From contig JAJEKV010000017.1 in the NCBI GenBank assembly GCA_021234155.1, positions 16,226,416 through 16,290,415 of the forward strand: a DNA stretch of 64,000 bases, in the 5' to 3' direction. The notes beneath the pieces were generated by a model, which saw only the letters and a list, made by a program, of their open reading frames with translations, ran no database searches and was not told the origin of the DNA. The position numbers and the translations under genes are program-made. This document shows positions 58,546-64,000 of the stretch, piece after piece (the stretch's first letter is position 1; every line of letters starts with the position of its first letter). The stretch comes from Isoetes taiwanensis (Eukaryota > Streptophyta > Lycopodiopsida > Isoetales > Isoetaceae).

Positions 58546-59627
58546 TCCCATGCTGCCATTTATTTATAGCTATAGCTTTGCCGCCATCGCCGCTCGCCGC
58601 CGCCCCCATTATCTTACTTTTATTCGAGCTTTCTTTGAATTGAATCAGTTTTTAAGCGGCACATAGCGCATGGTGGCTTTATCAAATTTTGCCTTAATTA
58701 ACTGTATGCAGGCAAAGAGGCCAAAATAACCTGCCGAAACCCCCTTCCTCGATTAGAGAATAGCTCGATTTGTGGCTGCGAGGACCTTGCTAGCTTGTCC
58801 TCCAATTCTTATGCTGCAATAAGCTATCTTCAGATCCTGTTATCTCTGCTGCAAGCTTTCCTGACTTACGGACACACCGAATCACCGAATCTCTTGTGTC
58901 GGCACTGGCCTTGAAATGTATATCCATACAAAATCCTCTATCCCACAAATCCGGCAGCTCCTAGCATCTAGTGCCATTGTTAATGCCTTGAAGTAAGAGG
59001 GGAGCAAGCACTATGAAATGGGCCTTTGATCCGGAAAAGATTTGCTCTTACAAAAAGTCTCGTTTTTCCACAACCTGTATCTTAGCCAATGAATCCATTA
59101 GAATCCTCAAATCTCTCTGTTATGAGAGGGATTTATCAAAGAAAGAGCCCAGCAAATCCACAAAGTTAACAATACGATAATTTTTAAAGAGTACGAAATG
59201 GAAAAATCATTCTGAGAATAGGAGATTCTGAGGAAATTTCGTGGGCTAAAACCGTCAGATTCTTCACGCACTACATCTCTGTTTTGCATAGATAGGAGGC
59301 GTAACCAAAGGCGACCACCACCCTACCAAAGCCTGAAGTTTCAACAAAAATCCCTTTCTTAAGGTCGATAGTGCTGTCTCGGATTTATTCCTTCTTGAAG
59401 TCTCCTTCATGCCGATTGCATCAGTGTTCTGTGCTCTGTTTGCTAGGTGCTGTAGCCAAACTATGCTTCAACCTAGAATATTATCCCTGTAGAGATCGAA
59501 AAAACGAAAACGATTGCTGAAAAACTCCAGAAGATTGAAGGCTACAGAGACAAATCAAAGATGCATCGTATAGAAACATAGAAACATCACATATGAATGG
59601 ATTATACGAAATGTGATTAACTACAGC

Positions 59628-60031
59628 TTATCCTTTTGGCCTTGCCGCCCTGTTGCCGCCTTGCCGCCTTGCCGCTTGCCGCCTAGGAACCATTTCATAT
59701 TTTCTTGGTTTTGTGTTTTTTAACCTGTAAGATCCCAAAGGCTCCTCAATTAGCATTTCTTTAATAAAGTTTACCTCTTCTTTGGAGTCATAGGAGCCCT
59801 CTTGGTTGTAAATAGTAGCAGTTTGAGAGCCATTGGAGATGGTGCATCTCCCTTGAGACCAGACTGGCCTAGCATCCACAGTAGCTAACCATCTCCTCCC
59901 TAAAAGTAGGTCATAGATATCAGATTCATCTCCTATATCTTCAAAAGCCACCACAATAAAGTTAGCAGCTACAGTTATGCCTTCTGTATTAACAGGCACT
60001 TTAGTCACCACACCAATAGGAGTAATTTTAG
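59628..60031 (-). pseudogene. C-terminal half of the gypsy protease region
   Basis: The frame reads TPIGVVTKVPVNTEGITVAA, then SDIYDLLLGRRWLATVDARP and VWSQGRC. The YDLLLGRRWL motif is the typical end of plant gypsy retropepsins. It should join the end of the gag frame, NAKI in both halves, but a hAT-like element separates them. The end MVPRRQ followed by AARRQGGNRAARPKG is probably read from an inserted GGCGGCAA repeat rather than from the original protein. Confidence 0.75.
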
Positions 60032-61123
60032 CAGGGTATTAAAGAGTGGCTAAAATTCGCCAAATGGCTATTTTTTAGACCTTTAGTCAAATTTTGTGGC
60101 TAAAGTTAAAAAAGATCATTTTCTAAGGAAAAAAATAATTTAGCCATTCCAAGAAGGAAAAAATTTTGGACGCCTAGAGTTTAGCCAAGATTGGCTACAT
60201 CATGGCATGCTAAATCGCCTTCTCTGAAGCTGATTCGGTGCATCCTGATCAATTCAAATAGCCATGTTGAATTTATTCAAGGACGGGTGAAAGCATGTTA
60301 GGGCCTACATAAAATATTACCAAAAAGGTACTTTTCTGTGTACTTCTGTGCAAGTACATAATTGTATTTTAAAGTACCTAGACTACAAGATTGACCAAAA
60401 GAAATTGTGTTATGTTCAAGAGTAGTAGTACGTACATGTTGTAAGGTACTTTGTGATGTCAAGAAGATGTTAAGAACTCAAATATATCATCATCTTTGAC
60501 TACTCAGAGTATTTTCCAGGTAGTTTCCAAAACATGTAGGCCCTAACATGCTCTTACCCGGACCTCTTTAATTTAGGAATCGTCATTAGCTATATCAATC
60601 ATGTTTTGATGGATAATGAATGTGAATCTTTAAGTTGTTTAGGTTAAAGATTATGAAGAATGTTATGTAGTGAGCATTTTAAGCTCTAAGTAATAGTGTT
60701 TATTCTTGCAATTGTTGATCTTAAAGGGCTATATGCACCAAGTTAACCATTTGGATGCATTTGACCCCAATATAAATATGTGTGTTCCCTCAAATGGTAT
60801 TGCTTGCTCCTTACGAATTGTACTTTGAATCTTTGTTATTGTTCTGGAATGAAAGCATATTGAATCATTTGTCATTCATGTGGTAATGAGTGCTCAGAAT
60901 TTGAAGTTAAATAGTTGCACTTTAGCTGCTAACCAAGAAAATTTCGCCAATATAAGAACTTCATATCATATAAATTTTACATTTTAGCCAAGTGGGAAGA
61001 TAACTAAAGGGTTTTATTTTATCAAATTTCGCCTAATAAAAATCTATGAACTTTTATTTTCAATAGGTTTAGCCAACTTTAATTTGAATAGAAAAACATT
61101 TAGGACCCTTAAAATTTACCCTG
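60032..61123. mobile_element. hAT-like non-autonomous element, 1,092 bp, 8-bp target duplication
   Basis: The insertion lies inside the protease coding region. AATTTTAG is duplicated at 60024-60031 and 61124-61131. The ends are inverted: CAGGGTATTAAAG at the left, and CAGGGTAAATTTTAAGG on the complementary strand at the right, diverging inwards. Excising the element and one repeat rejoins the two halves of the protease in frame. CAGGG ends with an 8-bp duplication are hallmarks of the hAT superfamily. No transposase is encoded. It carries a nested inverted repeat at 60284-60560. Confidence 0.8.
60284..60560. mobile_element. Nested inverted-repeat (MITE-like) unit, 277 bp
   Basis: Arms at 60284-60310 and 60534-60560 are inverted copies with about three mismatches over 27 bp (shared AGCATGTTAGGGCCTACAT). 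The interior is AT-rich with no coding capacity. GGAC occurs at both flanks (60281-60284 and 60560-60563, overlapping the arms), but a clear target duplication cannot be set. It could be a MITE inserted in the hAT-like element, or part of that element's own structure. Confidence 0.6.
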
Positions 61124-62818
61124 AATTTTAGCATTATAAAAAGATCTTAGCAATATAGAAGCTCTCTTGTCCACCTCGAGTCCACACTTCTTCATAATGT
61201 GATATGGCATGATGTTTAGGGGAGATCCCCCATCAAGTAATACATTAGAAAAGGTAAAACCTCCTAGAGCAGCTGAACATGTAAATGCCCCAGGGTCTTC
61301 TTCATTCTGTGCTAAAATGAGATCAGTGGCATCAGTAAAGTTTATACAAGCATTTAATTGTTCACCACTAGTTTGCTGGAGCACCCTTTTTCTGTAGCTG
61401 GGTGCAATCTTTAACAATGTGAAAAGATCCACACTCACCTTAGAATTTTTGAGCAAAATACCCACTTCATCAAAGTCTTGGTCTTTCTTACCAAATTTTT
61501 GCTGTGGAGGTGGAGCTATCATTTGAGCAGGTGTTTCCATTGTAGGTGAGGGAGATCTAGTTGTGGGATGTCTGCTCGATTCAGCATGGGTATTGACTTC
61601 ATTCATTCTTCTAGTTTGCACTGCCATAACTTCTTCAGTCTTGGGAGCTTCTGTAGCCTGGATAAATCTTATTGAAGCACTTGGTTCAGTAAATCTCACA
61701 GAGGGCTTAGGTTCTGACCTCTTTTCTTGTTCCTGCTTGGCAAAGTATTCTTTAACAGCACATTTAACATCAGTATGACCAACTTCTTTACAGAAAGAAC
61801 AAACAGGACATTCTTTTCCAAAGTGGCCTTTCCTATTGCATTTGGAACACACTTGCCAATAGCAAATTTCTGATGGATGAGTATTCCTATTGCAATGGAT
61901 ACATTCAGGGTAAGTTTTACCTGTTCTTGCAGTTTTGAGCTCAACTAGTTGCTTGGTTAATTCTGCTAAAGCCTCAGTAACTTTAGATAGGTCTGATTTA
62001 ACCTCTGCAACTTGAGAACTAGCTTCCTCCTCCTTAGACTTCTTCTTTTCTTTCTGTATGGCATAAACTGGAATGGAAGTGTGATGATCATAATGTGCAT
62101 CAGTGGCATCAGGGTAAAAAGGATCATGGCCATGGTGGGAGATATGGTGCTTATCAGGCAAGGTAGAAAGCATTTGAGTCGGATCAGTAGTTTTGGCAAA
62201 AACTTTGTATATGGAATCAAATCCTTCAGCAGCTTGAATCTTAAGCAATTTCCTTTGGATATCTGGTCTCCTTTCTAGACCATTGATGAAAGCAGTTACT
62301 AAAAAAAGTGTGGGAATTGTGACCTGTGCTCTTTGGCACCTGCTCATAAATGTGCTAAATCTTTCTTTGTACTGATTCACACTCTCCCCTGCATGTATAG
62401 AAAAACTTTGCAATTCATTAACCAAATCTTTGGGAGTAGCTAACTTACCAAACCTGTCCAGGAATTTCTTGATGAGTTCATCCCATGAGGTGGTACCCAT
62501 TAACTTCTCATAAGTTAACCAAGCACCAGCTTCACTCTCATCTTTGAAACATTTCTCAAATTCTGAAAGCTTGCATCCTTTCTTGAAACCATAATCCCTG
62601 TAATAGTCTTCAAATATTCTCAAAAAGTTGTTAGCACTCATCTTTGGAATCAAAGGTAGGCAAGGGAGCAGGGGACATTCAACTCAAACCGGTATGGCAT
62701 GTTTTGAAGTAAGTTGGTCGAGAAACTTGAAGGCAATGGCCTTTCTCTGCTTGATGATCGATACATCAACATCTTCCAATGGTTTCGATTCTGCTGGAAA
62801 TTTTTGCTTTGGAGCCAT
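61109..62818 (-). pseudogene. Gypsy gag with start of protease; one in-frame stop
   Basis: Gag packages the element RNA. The frame begins at ATG 62818 (MAPKQKFPAESKPLEDVDVS), meets TGA at 62686-62684 (codon 45), and continues in the same frame through MSANNFLRIFEDYYRDYG (ATG 62641) to 61109. The capsid-like retrotransposon gag domain spans WLTYEKLMGTTSWDEL to FSTFMSRCQRAQ. Three CCHC zinc knuckles follow: CIHCNRNTHPSEIC, CSKCNRKGHFGKEC and CSFCKEVGHTDVKC. The frame then enters the protease with VLLDGGSPLNIMP (active-site DGGS). It ends shortly inside the hAT-like insertion at 61123. The TGA is either a mutation or marks MSANN as the real start. Confidence 0.9.
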
Positions 62819-62857
62819 GAGTTCGAGATCGGGGAAGATCTCGGTGGGACCTCAAAA

Positions 62858-64000
62858 TGTTGACCCTAAACCCGGCTTATAGGTCAACCATAAAGAAACC
62901 AATCGAGTTTTCACTCAAATTGGGGTTAGGACCTCGGATCACTTAAGGTGACCAGTCTATGCAAGAAAATTCCAAAGATAAGTTCAAAAAGTTTGAGTTC
63001 TATACCTTTCCCATTTTCAAAAAAATGGCACCTTTGCCAAAACAATTGTGGTGTTGAAATGCGGATCGATTTTTTGAGTCCGATCTTTGTAGACTTGGTC
63101 AAAAAGTTGTAGGTAACCAGTAAGTAAAGCCCTCGACTAAGTCAGAGATTTAATCTGTGAGTTATTCGAGCTCAAAGTGAGGTCAAATTTTGGTCAATAG
63201 AGCTCAAATGTAGAAAACAGTGATCAGAAATTGAGATTTGGAGTTGCCAATCACTTTTTTGAGAATTTCCAAAGCAGATAGGTTGCAATGATGCTAGGGA
63301 AGAGAGGCAAGCAGTCAAATCCTCGTTTGGAGGTGTAGGGGTATTTTTTGTGACTGGATTTGGCAAAATACAGTCAAGACTGTTCAAACCCGAGAGCAAT
63401 TTTTTTGAATTTGAGCTATACTTGGTATTTTCGAATGATTCCAACTCCTTTGGCTTTCTTAACACCCAAGGATAGGTGGCAGATAGGCCAAAGGTGCTAA
63501 AAACACTCAGGGATTTTTCTATAGAATTTTTTGTGGCAAGAATTGCTAAGGAGAATATCAGAGACAATTTCAACAACTTGTCAGTCAATTTGGATTGATA
63601 TGAAGGTAAATATATCAAGATAACAACAGATAAGGATGCTTCATAGCTTCAAGTACAAGAACATAAGGTAATTTCTGAAAGTAATGTCAACTAAATCTTG
63701 TAGATCCAGTTGAGGAGAGCTTAAGAACTTCAAGGATCGTCCAGATCTTGCTCAGCAATGATCAATGTATGATCTGAATACTTCTGGGCCTTCGAAAAAT
63801 GTCGTGATTGTGGTTCCTCTGTATATAGTTTCAAATTTCGGTTCCAGTGATTTTAGGTAATAATTTTAGGCTTAATCTGTTGCTTAGGTTCCGAATCCAA
63901 GAATAGAGTGATCTCATCGAGGATTGGGCGCGGGAAGGTGTGATTCGAGCCATTTTTCTATTTTTAGGGTTCTTCAGCTGTATTTCTGAGAATTTCGCGC
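62858..64000 (-). repeat. 5' LTR of the gypsy element (truncated by the window edge)
   Basis: The segment is collinear with 51727-52884. It begins TGTTGACCC at the inner border; just inside, the element reads TTTTGAGGTCCCACCGAG on the minus strand where a primer-binding site would be expected. I could not assign this to a specific tRNA. A TATA-like box lies on the minus strand at 63828-63821. The outer end is beyond the window. Confidence 0.85.

Larger units (their letters stand above)
57845..59690 (-). mobile_element. LINE/SINE-derived insertion block between protease and pol
   Basis: On the minus strand a microsatellite tail (ATTCTATT/ATT units, 57866-57845) is preceded by GGGGCCTTATGGC and TGGACATAAAT, similar to the TTGGGTCCCATAGGC...GTGGACGATAAA ends of local LINEs. 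Upstream lies the fold-back motif (58316-58408). At the other side the protease frame passes into a GGCGGCAA repeat (59640-59690), where coding sequence stops making sense. The interior carries no transposon protein. The outer limits are inferred from where the gypsy coding homology stops and restarts. It may consist of more than one nested element. Confidence 0.45.
51727..64000 (-). mobile_element. Ty3/gypsy LTR retrotransposon with nested insertions (5' LTR runs off the window)
   Basis: Homologous LTR sequence starts with TGTTGACCC at 51727 and 62858 and is collinear over more than 1.1 kb. Between them, on the minus strand, lie gag (62818-61109), protease (split), an RNase H, RT, a second RNase H-like domain (57878-55647) and integrase (55650-54497). 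Coding parts carry stops, frameshifts and two large insertions (57845-about 59690 and 60032-61123), so the copy cannot be autonomous. It is inserted in the ORF1-like copy at ...VVWRN. The 5-bp target repeat should be AGGAA (51722-51726), but the other end lies outside the window. Confidence 0.9.

Noticed and set aside
58127-58666. 179-codon plus-strand frame
   Set aside because: It runs across the fold-back, an (ATT)n run and the 41-bp tandem repeat, so the translation is not a plausible protein.

Overview
The window looks like nuclear DNA of a land plant. It holds one recognisable intron-containing host gene, a plant-type HAK/KUP potassium transporter, inside a landscape of retroelements, small DNA transposons, decayed repeats and degenerate tandem repeats. 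There is no operon-like packing, rRNA, complete tRNA or CRISPR. A possible exon resembling the last WD repeat of flagellar dynein intermediate-chain-type proteins would fit a lineage with swimming sperm (fern, lycophyte, cycad or similar), but that is inference and the species is not established.

Layout: 1-4.0 kb is GC-rich, non-coding and built of degenerate tandem repeats, one with a period near 1 kb and one near 257 bp. From 4-18.6 kb the DNA is mostly AT-rich and unrecognised, with CG-rich islands and a poly-A LINE tail near 13.5 kb. From 18.7-20.9 kb lies a decayed LINE ORF1-like gene carrying a 239-bp MITE-like insertion. From 21.85-24.2 kb there are minus-strand LINE 3' ends with a reverse-transcriptase fragment, followed by a polypurine tract. 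From 24.91-28.73 kb is the HAK/KUP gene (minus strand; 8 coding exons worked out here, 767 codons). From 31.3-34.1 kb an unidentified minus-strand gene is broken up by two LINEs and a SINE-like element. From 36.3-43.7 kb there are scattered well-formed exons of one or more unidentified minus-strand genes. From 44.5-48.8 kb there is decayed repeat DNA with LTR-like sequence and microsatellite-tailed LINE ends. From 49.07-51.7 kb is a second copy of the ORF1-like gene, split by an insertion and then cut by the LTR of the next element. From 51.73 kb to beyond the window end is a minus-strand Ty3/gypsy retrotransposon: 5' LTR at the right edge, gag with three zinc knuckles, protease, an extra RNase H placed before the reverse transcriptase, RT with a degenerate RNase H, integrase and 3' LTR. 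It is interrupted by a hAT-like element (1,092 bp, 8-bp target duplication, itself carrying a 27-bp inverted repeat) and by a LINE/SINE-derived block.

Two patterns stand out. First, the gypsy domain order is GAG-PROT-RNaseH-RT-RNaseH-INT, whereas known dual-RNase-H plant elements carry the second RNase H after RT. Second, a fold-back motif with a shared core and copy-specific complementary arms recurs six times, four times in LINE 3' ends with diverse microsatellite tails.
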